Shown one piece after another: positions 45,213 to 57,600 of a stretch of DNA of 64,000 nucleotides. The stretch covers positions 1,984,001 to 2,048,000 of the forward strand of contig OZ243967.1 in NCBI GenBank assembly GCA_965214695.1. Reading direction: 5' to 3'. Under the pieces are notes generated by a model that ran no database searches, was not told where the DNA came from, and worked only from the letters and a program-made list of their open reading frames with translations. A program made the position numbers and the translations under genes. Source of the DNA: JAPOXR01 sp965214695. GTDB lineage: Bacteria; Pseudomonadota; Alphaproteobacteria; Rhodobacterales; Rhodobacteraceae. The stretch's first letter is position 1, and every line of letters begins with the position of its first letter.

Positions 45213-45625
45213 CTCGGTCGATCATCCATGGTCAATTGCGGGTGCCTCTTTACTCGGGAATCACAAACCTGACTACCCATATCAGGCAGCCCAACATCGA
45301 TTGCACAGCGCATCGAGGCTGCCGGTGCCCAATCTCGCCCGGTGCAGGTGTCCGCTCCCGAAAACCATGGTATTGCGGGCCAAATCCAACTCCCGCATGA
45401 CCCGTCCCTGCCGGCAGACCCGTCGAATTTCCCCGGCCTTTGCAGGTCCGCCAGAACGTGAATGAATTCTGGTTTGCCGCCCGGTGCCAATCCAACCCCG
45501 GCGACAAATCCGCTTTCCATCAACAGAATACCCGAAGGAATGGACGGTCTACCCTGTCCTGCCCAGCCAGCCGCCGGCACGCCAATCCGGCATCTCCCCG
45601 GCCCCGCCGGATCACGACACCCCCC
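45213..45625. other. 413-bp gap between pheT and the giant adhesin gene
   Basis: No pheS remnant, ribosome-linked frame or clear terminator was found. A short minus frame (45209-45580) has no family resemblance. The region must hold the pheT promoter and the 3' end of the giant transcript. Confidence 0.5.
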
Positions 45626-48600
45626 TCACCACCGAAAGGTCATGCCCAGACCGACACCGTGCACCGGGCGTGCCGCTGCGCTCTCACGTCGCGTCGCAAC
45701 AAAGCCAATGGACAAATCCGGTGCAGCTGTCGCCTCGGGGGTCAACCGCCAGCCGAACCTGAAGTCGCGCGACTCTTCGGCCAGGCTCAGCCCGACATGC
45801 GGGGTGAAGGTGAAGCGGCCGGAAAGGGCCGGCAACCCGTAGGCGGCCTCGGCGCTGTGGCTGGAGCCGGAGGCGCCGCTGCGCGCGGAGAGCGGCTCGG
45901 GCGTGAATAGTGCGTTGAGACCGCCTTCAGGCTGGCCGCCAGCATCCTGGCGCAGCGAGAGCGAGAGACCGCGCGCCGAGTCCGGCCGCGGATCAAAGCT
46001 GAAGGCGGCAGCAAAACCCTGGTCCTTGATGTCATCGTCGTCATGGACGATCAGTGTACGTGCCGACAGGTCGAGCGAAAGGCCACGCCCCGGATCTGTC
46101 CAGGCCAGTCCGCCGCCGAGTTCAACCCCGAGGCCGGTCTCGGCATCGCCGCCATCATGTCGGGCACCGATCTCCAGCCGTGGCGTCAGCCAGCTGCCGT
46201 GCTCGAGAGGCATCTGCCAGCCGGCCTCCAGGCCGGCCCGCAGCCGCGTCACCGTGGCGCTTGATGCTGCAAGCTCGTGCGTCTTCTCCGAGCGTGTGCG
46301 GGACCAGAGCATGTCCGAGGTGAACGCCAGCGAGAAGTTCGAGCCCTGCCCGGCCGTGATTACGTCGCCCCGTAGGCCGGTTGCCGCCATCGACCAGGAG
46401 ATGTCGGCAGAAAGCGTGCCGCCGGGCTCGGGCATCAGCGTCACCTCGCCGCTGCCATGGCCGAGCGCGCCCCAGAGCCGCAATCGCTCCGAGACCTGCA
46501 ACGATGCATAAGGCAGCACCGCCGTCATTGTCGCCTTCACCGTACTACCGCCTGTGCGGACGGCCTCGCTGCAGGGGGACTGCCCCACGGTGCCGGCCGG
46601 GCAGGGTCTGGCCTGCGTATCGGAATAGCCGCCGTTGCCGCTGCTGTGCATGAGCGCCAGCCCCAAGAGCCAGCCATCGCGGGCATAGTCGGCGCCGAGC
46701 ATGGCGGAGGTGGTCTCGCCGTCGAGCGAGAAGGCGCCGTCCTGCCCGTCGAAGCTCGACTGTGCCGTTCGTCCCCAGAGGGCAAGACTGCCGCCGGTAG
46801 CGGTCTCGCCGGTAGCGGTGAAGCTGCTGCCAAGGAGCACCTCCCTGGCGGTCATGGCAACGGGATTCGAGGGGTTGCTGCTGGAATCGGCATCGAAGGC
46901 AATGGTGGTGTCGGACCGGGCCGCATAACCGAACGATCGGCCCGCTCCCAAATTCCCGGGGATCGGTCCGGGATTATCGAGGGCAAGCGCCTTTCCGGCG
47001 ACCGTGCCCTGCATGCCGGCGCTCCGCGAGGCGGCGATGCGCCCGGCGATACCGTCGAGGGCTTGCTCGGCCACGCCGCGGCCGAACCGGCCCAACCAGG
47101 CCGCCAGAATCGGGTCCGACCTGTCGTCATTGTCGGCAATTGTGATCAAGGCCTTGGTAATGTCCAGCACGCCGGAGCTACCCGTGACATCGATCGTCTC
47201 ATTCTCCTCGTGCAAGGCATCGTCGGTGGGCTCAAGATCGAAGGTCCCGGCCTTGCTTGCATCCCCCGCAGCGATGGTGATGTCGAAACTCGGCACCGCC
47301 GCGTAATCGGTGCCCGAGATGGCCGTGCCGCCGCCGACGCTCACCGTCACCGTCTTCGCATCCACGTAGCGGGTGCTGCCGTTCACCATGGCCGTCACGG
47401 TGATCTCGGTCTTGCCATCCCCCTCGCCGACCGTGGCCGGCGATACCGAAAGCGTAATGCCGGTGGGCGCTGCATCGTCGTCGGTAATGACAAGGGTTTG
47501 GTCTGCCGGGCTCGTCACCCCGCCGCCGCTGGCGGTGGCCGAGACCGTCACCGACTTGTTCGGCGCGTCCACGTTGTTGTCCACCGCGGTGATCGTCACC
47601 GCGCCGGTGCTGGTCGTCGCACCGGCAGCGATGGTCAGGGTCTTGTTGGTGCTCACCGTGAAATCGCCGGCAGCGGTGCCTGCCCCCGCCGCCGCGGCCA
47701 CAGTCACCGTCACCGCCGAACTCGACTCGCCCGAGAGTGTCGCCGTCACCGTGCTCGTGTTCGTGGAGCCACTCTCGCTGATGGTGGTGGGTGCCAACAT
47801 CAGGGTGACCGTGGGCGTGTCCTCCTCATCCGTGATGGTGAGGGAGGTTCCGGTCACCGCCACGTCGGTGAGTGTCCCTTCCAGGCTGATGGTCTCGCTG
47901 CCCTCGTGCCGGGTGTCATCGGTCGGCGTCAGCGTGAACTCCTCATAGCCGCTCGCGGCCCCGGCATTGATGGTGACGCTCCTGCGCATGACCTCCGCGT
48001 AGTCGGTGCCCTCGGTGGCGCTGTCGGCGTCCGCACCCACCTCCAGCGTCACCGTCTTGGTCTCGACAAACCGCGTCTCGCCGGTGATGGTTGCCGTCAC
48101 CCTGACGGTCTTGGCGCCGCCATCCTCGGCGATGGTGGTTTGTGTGCCGTCCGTGCCCGTGTCCGCATCCACCGACAGCGTCAGTGCCGTCGGTGCCCCG
48201 TCATCATCGTTCAGCATGATCTTGGAGTCGGTCACCGTCACGCCGGTCAGCGTTCCGTCCAGGCTGATGGCCTCGCTGCCCTCATGCAGCACATCCTGCG
48301 TCGGCGTCAGCGTGAACTCCACATAGCCGCTCTCGGCGCCGGCATTGATGTTAATGCTCTGGCGCTCCACATCCGCGTAGTCGGTGCCCTCGGTGGCGCT
48401 GTCGGCGTCCGCACCCACCTCCAGCGTCACCGTCTTGGCCTCGGTGAAGGTGGAGCTACCGCCAAGCATCGCCGTCACCCGCACCTTCTTGGCACCGCCA
48501 TCCTCGGCCAGGGAGGTCTGGATTCCCGGCGTCCCCATATCCGCGTCCACCGACAACGTCATCGCCATCGGCGCGGTATCGTCGTCGGTCAGGGTGATCG

Positions 48601-51600
48601 AGGCCTTGGTAATGGTCAAACTGCCGGACGCGCCGGTGACGTCAATCATCTCGGTGCCTTCGTGCACGACATCGTCGGTGGGCGTCAGGTCGAAAGTCCC
48701 GGCCTTGCTCGCCTCGCCGGCGGCGATGATGATGTCGAAACTCGGCACCGCCATGTAGTCTGTGCCCGAGATCGCGTCACCGCCGCCGACGCTCACCGTC
48801 ACCGTCTTGGCATCCACGTAGCGCGTGGTGCCGTTCACGGTGGCGGTCACGGTGATCTCGGTCTCGTCATCCCCCTCGCCGACCGTGGCCGGCGATACCG
48901 AGAGCGTGATGCCGGTGGGCATCGCATCATCGTCGGTGATGGTCAGGGTCTGGTCGGTCGGGTTGGCAACCCCGCCGCCGCTGGCGGTGGCCGAGACCGT
49001 CACGCTCTTGTTCGGCGCATCCACGTCATTGTCCACCGCGGTGATCGTCACCGTGCCGGTGCTGGTGGTCGCACCGGCGGCGATGGTCAGGGTGGTGCCG
49101 CTCAGGGTGAAATCGCCGGCGACCGTGTGGGCGCCCGCCGCTGCCGCCACCGTCAGAGTCACCGCCGCACTCGACTTGCCCGTGAGGGTCGCCGTCACCG
49201 TGCTGGCATTGCCATTCCCGCTCTCGTTGATGGTGGTGGGTGCCAACATCAGGGTGACCGTGGGCGCTACATCGTCGTCGTCGGTGATGGTCAGGATCTG
49301 GCTGTCCGGTTTGGCGACGCCGCTGACGCCGCCGATGGCGCTGGCGGTGGCCGAGACCGTCACGCTCTTGTTCGGCGCATCCACGTCATTGTCCACCGCG
49401 GTGATCGTCACCGTACCGGTGCTGGTCGTCGCACCCGCAGCAATCATCAAGGTCTTGTTGGCGCTCAGGGTGAAATCGCCGGCGACCGTGTGGGCGCCCG
49501 CCGCTGCCGCCACCGTCAGAGTCACCGCCGCACTCGACTTGCCCGTGAGGGTCGCCGTCACCGTGCTGGCATTGCCATTCCCGCTCTCGTTGATGGTACC
49601 TGGCGTCAATACCAGGGTGACCGTCGGCGTAACCTCGTCATCGGTGATGGTGCCGGTGGCCTCGGCAGTGGTAATCGTGCCGCCAATAGCATCGGTCAGC
49701 TCCACCAGGAAGGTCTCGTCGCCCTCGTGCAGATCGTCCTCGGTGGTGGCGACCGTGAAGGTCTGGCTGCTCACGCCCTTGGCGAAGGTCAGCGTCCGCG
49801 CCGTGGTCACCGGCGTGTAGTCGGTGGCCGAGGCGGCGCCTGGCCCGGTGGCCGGTTTGGTGTTCCACTTCACCGACACCGCGTTGTCCATGGCGCCGGA
49901 GCGGGTCACGGTGAAGATGATGGCGTCGCCTTCCGACGCGCTGGCATCGGCCACCGCGAATGAGGGCTCGGCATCATCGTCGGTGATGGTGATCGAGGCC
50001 TTGGTGATGGTCAGGCTGCCGGACGCGCCGGTGACATCGATCGTCTCATCCTCCTCGTGCAGGACATCGTCGGTGGGCGTCAGATCGAAGGTCCCGGTCT
50101 TGCTGGCAGCGCCGGCGGCGATGATGATGTCGAAACTCGGCACCGCGTCGTAATCGGTGCCCGATATCGCGGTGCCGCCGCCGACGCTCACCGTAACCGT
50201 CTTCGCATCCTCGTAGCGCGTGCTGCCGTTCACGGTGGCGGTCACCGTGATCTCGGTCTCGCCAGCCCCCTCGCCGACCGTGACTGGCAATACCGTGAGC
50301 GTGATGCCGGTGGGCATCGCATCATCGTCGGTGATGGTCAGGGTCTGGTCGGTCGGGTTGGCAACCCCGCCGCCGCTGGCGGTGGCCGAGACCGTCACGC
50401 TCTTGTTCGGCGCGTCCACGTCATTATCCACCGCAGTGATGGTGACCGTGCCGGTGCTGGTGGTCGCACCGGCGGCGATGGTCAGGGTGGTGCCGCTCAG
50501 GGTGAAATCGCCGGACGCGGTGTCGGCGCCGGCGGCTGCTGCCACCGTCAGGGTCACCGCCTCGTTCGACTTGCCCGACAGCATCGCCGTCACCGCGCTG
50601 GCGTTGTCATCCCCGCTCTCGTCGATGTCGGTGGGCGTCAATACCAGGCTGGCCGTCGGGACGCCTTCATCGTCGGTGATGGTCAGGGTCTGGTCGGTCG
50701 GGTTGGCAACCCCGCCGCCGCTGGCGGTGGCCGAGACCGTCACGCTCTTGTTCGGCGCGTCCACGTCATTATCCACCGCAGTGATGGTGACCGTGCCGGT
50801 GCTGGTGGTCGCACCGGCGGCGATGGTCAGGGTGGTGCCGCTCAGGGTGAAATCGCCGGACGCGGTGTCGGCGCCGGCGGCTGCTGCCACCGTCAGGGTC
50901 ACCGCCTCGTTCGACTTGCCCGACAGCATCGCCGTCACCGCGCTGGCGTTGTCATCCCCGCTCTCGTCGATGTCGGTGGGCGTCAATACCAGGCTGGCCG
51001 TCGGGACGCCTTCATCGTCGGTGATGGTCAGGGTCTGGTCGGTCGGGTTGGCAACCCCGCCGCCGCTGGCGGTGGCCGAGACCGTCACGCTCTTGTTCGG
51101 CGCGTCCACGTCATTATCCACCGCAGTGATGGTGACCGTGCCGGTGCTGGTGGTCGCACCGGCGGCGATGGTCAGGGTGGTGCCGCTCAGGGTGAAATCG
51201 CCGGACGCGGTGTCGGCGCCGGCGGCTGCTGCCACCGTCAGGGTCACCGCCTCGTTCGACTTGCCCGACAGCATCGCCGTCACCGCGCTGGCGTTGTCAT
51301 CCCCGCTCTCGTCGATGTCGGTGGGCGTCAATACCAGGCTGGCCGTCGGGACGCCTTCATCGTCGGTGATGGTCAGGGTCTGGTCGGTCGGGTTGGCAAC
51401 CCCGCCGCCGCTGGCGGTGGCCGAGACCGTCACGCTCTTGTTCGGCGCGTCCACGTCATTATCCACCGCAGTGATGGTGACCGTGCCGGTGCTGGTGGTC
51501 GCACCGGCGGCGATGGTCAGGGTGGTGCCGCTCAGGGTGAAATCGCCGGACGCGGTGTCGGCGCCGGCGGCTGCTGCCACCGTCAGGGTCACCGCCTCGT

Positions 51601-54600
51601 TCGACTTGCCCGACAGCATCGCCGTCACCGCGCTGGCGTTGTCATCCCCGCTCTCGTCGATGTCGGTGGGCGTCAATACCAGGCTGGCCGTCGGGACGCC
51701 TTCATCGTCGGTGATGGTCAGGGTCTGGTCGGTCGGGTTGGCAACCCCGCCGCCGCTGGCGGTGGCCGAGACCGTCACGCTCTTGTTCGGCGCGTCCACG
51801 TCATTATCCACCGCAGTGATGGTGACCGTGCCGGTGCTGGTGGTCGCACCGGCGGCGATGGTCAGGGTGGTGCCGCTCAGGGTGAAATCGCCGGACGCGG
51901 TGTCGGCGCCGGCGGCTGCTGCCACCGTCAGGGTCACCGCCTCGTTCGACTTGCCCGACAGCATCGCCGTCACCGCGCTGGCGTTGTCATCCCCGCTCTC
52001 GTCGATGTCGGTGGGCGTCAATACCAGGCTGGCCGTCGGGACGCCTTCATCGTCGGTGATGGTCAGGGTCTGGTCGGTCGGGTTGGCAACCCCGCCGCCG
52101 CTGGCGGTGGCCGAGACCGTCACGCTCTTGTTCGGCGCGTCCACGTCATTATCCACCGCAGTGATGGTGACCGTGCCGGTGCTGGTGGTCGCACCGGCGG
52201 CGATGGTCAGGGTGGTGCCGCTCAGGGTGAAATCGCCGGACGCGGTGTCGGCGCCGGCGGCTGCTGCCACCGTCAGGGTCACCGCCTCGTTCGACTTGCC
52301 CGACAGCATCGCCGTCACCGCGCTGGCGTTGTCATCCCCGCTCTCGTCGATGTCGGTGGGCGTCAATACCAGGCTGGCCGTCGGGACGCCTTCATCGTCG
52401 GTGATGGTCAGGGTCTGGTCGGTCGGGTTGGCAACCCCGCCGCCGCTGGCGGTGGCCGAGACCGTCACGCTCTTGTTCGGCGCGTCCACGTCATTATCCA
52501 CCGCAGTGATGGTGACCGTGCCGGTGCTGGTGGTCGCACCGGCGGCGATGGTCAGGGTGGTGCCGCTCAGGGTGAAATCGCCGGACGCGGTGTCGGCGCC
52601 GGCGGCTGCTGCCACCGTCAGGGTCACCGCCTCGTTCGACTTGCCCGACAGCATCGCCGTCACCGCGCTGGCGTTGTCATCCCCGCTCTCGTCGATGTCG
52701 GTGGGCGTCAATACCAGGCTGGCCGTCGGGACGCCTTCATCGTCGGTGATGGTCAGGGTCTGGTCGGTCGGGTTGGCAACCCCGCCGCCGCTGGCGGTGG
52801 CCGAGACCGTCACGCTCTTGTTCGGCGCGTCCACGTCATTATCCACCGCAGTGATGGTGACCGTGCCGGTGCTGGTGGTCGCACCGGCGGCGATGGTCAG
52901 GGTGGTGCCGCTCAGGGTGAAATCGCCGGACGCGGTGTCGGCGCCGGCGGCTGCTGCCACCGTCAGGGTCACCGCCTCGTTCGACTTGCCCGACAGCATC
53001 GCCGTCACCGCGCTGGCGTTGTCATCCCCGCTCTCGTCGATGTCGGTGGGCGTCAATACCAGGCTGGCCGTCGGCGTGACCTCGTCATCGGTGATGGTGA
53101 GCATGGCGTCCGTCACCGTCACGCCGGCGAGCGTGCCGTCCAGGCTGATTTTCTCATTGGGCTCATCTATATCGTCGTTGTCGGGGGTGAGCGTGAACTC
53201 CACATAGCCGCTCTCGGCGCCGGCATTGATGGTGATGCTCTGGAGCGCCACCTCCGCGTAGTCGGTGCCCTCGATGGCGTCGTCGGCGTCCGCACCCACC
53301 TCGACCGTCACCGTCTTGGCCTCGACAAACCGCGTCGCGTCGGTGATGGTTGCCGTCACCCTGACGGTCTTGGCTCCGCCGCCTTCGGCTATGTTTGTCT
53401 GCGCGCCGACGGCGCCGGTATCGGCATCCACCGAAATCGTGATTGCATTCGGCGCCGCGTCATCATCGGTGATGGTGACCGTGGCCGGGGTGATGGTCAG
53501 GCTGCCGGACGTGCCGGTGACGTCGATGGTCTCATTTGCCTCGTCGAGGACGTCGTTGGTGGGCTCAAGATCGAAGGTTCTGGACTTGCTTGCTTCCCCC
53601 GCGGCGATGGTAATGTCGAAATTCGACACCGCCGTGTAATCGGTGCCCGAATTCGCGGTGCCGCCGCCGATGCTCACCGTCACCGTCTTCGCATCCACGT
53701 AGCGCGTGCTTCCGTTCACGGTGGCGGTCACGGTGATCTTGGTCTCGCCGTCTTCCTCGCCGACCGTGGCCGGCGAGACCGAGAGCGTGATGCCGGTGGG
53801 GGCGGCGTCATCGTCGGTGAGCGTGAGCGAAGTGTCCGTCACCGCCACGCCGGTCAGCGTGCCATCGAGGCTGATGGTCTCGCTGCCCTCGTACAGGTCG
53901 TCATCCGTGGGCGTCAGCGTGAATTCGTCGGTAACGCTGGCAACGCCGGCGCCGATGGTGATGGTCCGGTCAGCGACGGCGGTGTAGTCGGTGCCTTCCA
54001 CGGCGCTGTCATCGTCGTCGCCGACGGCGACGGTGAGGTCGGCGGCGGCTTCGAGGCGGGTGGTGCCGTCGAGGGTGGCGGTGACGGTGACGGTCTTCGC
54101 CCCGCCATCCTCGGCCAGGGAGGTCTGGACGTTGTCGGTGTCCTTGTCGGCATCGACGGTGAGGGTGATGGCCGGTGCGGCATCCTCGCTGGTCAGCGTG
54201 ATGCTGGCGCCGGTAACGGTGACGCTGGCGAGGGTGGCGTCGAAGGAGATGGTCTCGCTGCCTTCATGGAAGGCATCGTCGGTGGGGGTGAGGGTGAAGG
54301 TGTGCTCCACCTCCTGCTCGCTGGCGGTGATGGTGAGGGTGACGTCGGCGACATCCGCGTAGTCGGTGCCCTCGGTGGCGCTGTCATCATCGTCGTCGCC
54401 GACGATCAGCGTGAGGGTCTTGTCTTCGTCGAACTGGGTCGCACCGCCGAGGGTGGCGGTGACCTTGACCGTCTTGGCGCCGCCATTCTCGGCCAAAGAG
54501 GTCTGCACGTTCTGGGTGTCGTTGTCGGCATCGACGGCGAGGGTGAGGGTGGTCGGTGCCGCATCATCGTCGGTGATGGTGCCGGTGGCCTCGGCGGTGG

Positions 54601-57600
54601 ATATCGTGCCGCCAACCGGCTCGGTCAGCTCGACCAGGAAGGTCTCGTTGGCCTCGTTCAGCGTGTCCTCGGTGGTGGCGACGGTGAAGGTCCGGGTGCC
54701 CACGCCCTTGGCGAAGTCCAGTTTCGTCGCCGTGGTCATCTCCGTGTAGTCGCTGGCCGATGCGGCGCTTGCGCCGGTGGCCGGTTTGGTGTTCCACTTC
54801 ACCGACACCGCGTTGTCCATGGCGCCGGAGCGGGTCACGGTAAAGGTGATGGCGTCGCCTTCGGCGGCGCTGGCATCGGCCACCGCGAATGAGGGCTGGC
54901 CATCGTCGTCGTTGATGGTGAGCGTGGCCTTGATGATGGTAAGACTGCCGGACCTGCCGGTGACGTCAATATCCTCGGCGCCCTCATGCAGATCGTCATC
55001 CACCGGTGTCACGGTGAAGCTGCCGTCCTGGCTGGCGGCGCCGGCGGCAATCGTGATGTCGAAGTTGGTCACCGCCGCGTAGTCGGTGGCGGAAGTGGCG
55101 GTGCCGCCGCCGACGCTCACCGTCACCGTTTTGGCGTCCACGTAGCGGGTGCTGCCATTGACGGTGGCGGTCACGGTGACCACCGTGGCCCCGGCATCCT
55201 CGGCCACCGTGCTCGGCGTGCCGGCGGTGGCGCCGTTGGTGTCCACCGAGAGCGTGATGCCGGAGGGGGCGGCGTCGTCATCGGTGATGGTGCCGGTGGC
55301 CCGGGCAGTGGATATCGTGCCGCCCTCCGCTCCGGTCAACTCCACCAGGAAGGTCTCATTCTCCTCGTCCAGCACGTCCTCGGTGGTGGCGACGGTGAAG
55401 GTCCGGGTGCCCACGCCCTTGGCGAAGTCCAGTTTCGTCGCCGTGGTCATCTCCGTGTAGTCGGTGGCCGCGGCGGCATTCGCCCCGGTGTCTGCCTTGG
55501 TGTTCCACTTCACCGACACCGCGTTGTCCATGGCGCCGGAGCGGGTCACGGTGAAGGTGATGGCGTCGCCTTCGGCGGCGCTGGCATCGGCCACCGCGAA
55601 TGAGGGTTCGGTATCTTCGTTCCTGATTGTCCCGGTGGCCGTGCCCTTGCCCGACTCGATGCTCACCCCGGTGCCGGGGTCTCCGCCGGCCAGTGCCGGG
55701 TCGCTCAGCACCGCCTTGAAGGTCTCGTCCTGCTCGAACAAATCATCCTGCGTGGTCTGCACCTCCACCGTCTGGCTGGTGACGCCGGCGGCAAAGTTCA
55801 GTGTCTGCGCGGTGGCAATGGCGGTGTAGTCATCCGCATCGGCGGCATTGACGCCGTCGCCGCTATCGGCGCCGGTGGCCACCTTCACCGAGGCCACGTT
55901 GTCTTCGGCGCCTTCGCGGCTCACCGTGAAGGTGACCTTGCCACCCTCGGTGGCCTCGGCATCGGCAATCGAGAAGCTCACCGGGTCGTCATCGTCGGTG
56001 AGGGTGACCGTGGCCGGGGTGATGGTGATGTCGGTGAGGGTGCCGGTGACGTTGATGGTCTCGTTGGCCTCGTCCAGATCGTCATCCACCGGTGTCACGG
56101 TGAAGCTGCCGTCCTGGCTGGCGGCGCCGGCGGCAATCGTGATGTCGAAGTTGGTCACCGCCGCGTAGTCGGTGGCGGAAGTGGCGGTGCCGCCGCCGAC
56201 GCTCACCGTCACCGTTTTGGCGTCCACGTAGCGGGTGCTGCCATTGACGGTGGCGGTCACGGTGACCACCGTGGCCCCGGCATCCTCGGCCACCGTGCTC
56301 GGCGTGCCGGCGGTGGCGCCGTTGGTGTCCACCGAGAGCGTGATGCCGGAGGGGGCGGCGTCGTCATCGGTGATGGTGCCGGTGGCCCGGGCAGTGGATA
56401 TCGTGCCGCCCTCCGCTCCGGTCAACTCCACCAGGAAGGTCTCATTCTCCTCGTCCAGCACGTCCTCGGTGGTGGCGACGGTGAAGGTCCGGGTGCCCAC
56501 GCCCTTGGCGAAGTCCAGTTTCGTCGCCGTGGTCATCTCCGTGTAGTCGGTGGCCGCGGCGGCATTCGCCCCGGTGTCTGCCTTGGTGTTCCACTTCACC
56601 GACACCGCGTTGTCCATGGCGCCGGAGCGGGTCACGGTGAAGGTGATGGCGTCGCCTTCGGCGGCGCTGGCATCGGCCACCGCGAATGAGGGTTCGGTAT
56701 CGTCGTTCCTGATTGTCCCGGTGGCCGTGCCCTTGCCCGACTCGATGCTCACCCCGGTGCCGGGGTCTCCGCCGGCCAGTGCCGGGTCGCTCAGCACCGC
56801 CTTGAAGGTCTCGTCCTGCTCGAACAAATCATCCTGCGTGGTCTGCACCTCCACCGTCTGGCTGGTGACGCCGGCGGCAAAGTTCAGTGTCTGCGCGGTG
56901 GCAATGGCGGTGTAGTCATCCGCATCGGCGGCATTGACGCCGTCGCCGCTATCGGCGCCGGTGGCCACCTTCACCGAGGCCACGTTGTCTTCGGCGCCTT
57001 CGCGGCTCACCGTGAAGGTGACCTTGCCACCCTCGGTGGCCTCGGCATCGGCAATCGAGAAGCTCACCGGGTCGTCATCGTCGGTGAGGGTGACCGTGGC
57101 CGGGGTGATGGTGATGTCGGTGAGGGTGCCGGTGACGTTGATGGTCTCGTTGGCCTCGTCCAGATCGTCATCCACCGGTGTCACGGTGAAGCTGCCGTCC
57201 TGGCTGGCGGCGCCGGCGGCAATCGTGATGTCGAAGTTGGTCACCGCCGCGTAGTCGGTGGCGGAAGTGGCGGTGCCGCCGCCGACGCTCACCGTCACCG
57301 TTTTGGCGTCCACGTAGCGGGTGCTGCCATTGACGGTGGCGGTCACGGTGACCACCGTGGCCCCGGCATCCTCGGCCACCGTGCTCGGCGTGCCGGCGGT
57401 GGCGCCGTTGGTGTCCACCGAGAGCGTGATGCCGGAGGGGGCGGCGTCGTCATCGGTGATGGTGCCGGTGGCCCGGGCAGTGGATATCGTGCCGCCCTCC
57501 GCTCCGGTCAACTCCACCAGGAAGGTCTCATTCTCCTCGTCCAGCACGTCCTCGGTGGTGGCGACGGTGAAGGTCCGGGTGCCCACGCCCTTGGCGAAGT

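Noticed and set aside
46457..54892. Very long plus-strand open frames (46457-49963, 50057-54892, 50220-53207)
   Set aside because: They are antisense to the giant adhesin gene. Its repeat periods are multiples of three, so a frame without stops in one unit stays open across the array. Their products are low-complexity and resemble no family.
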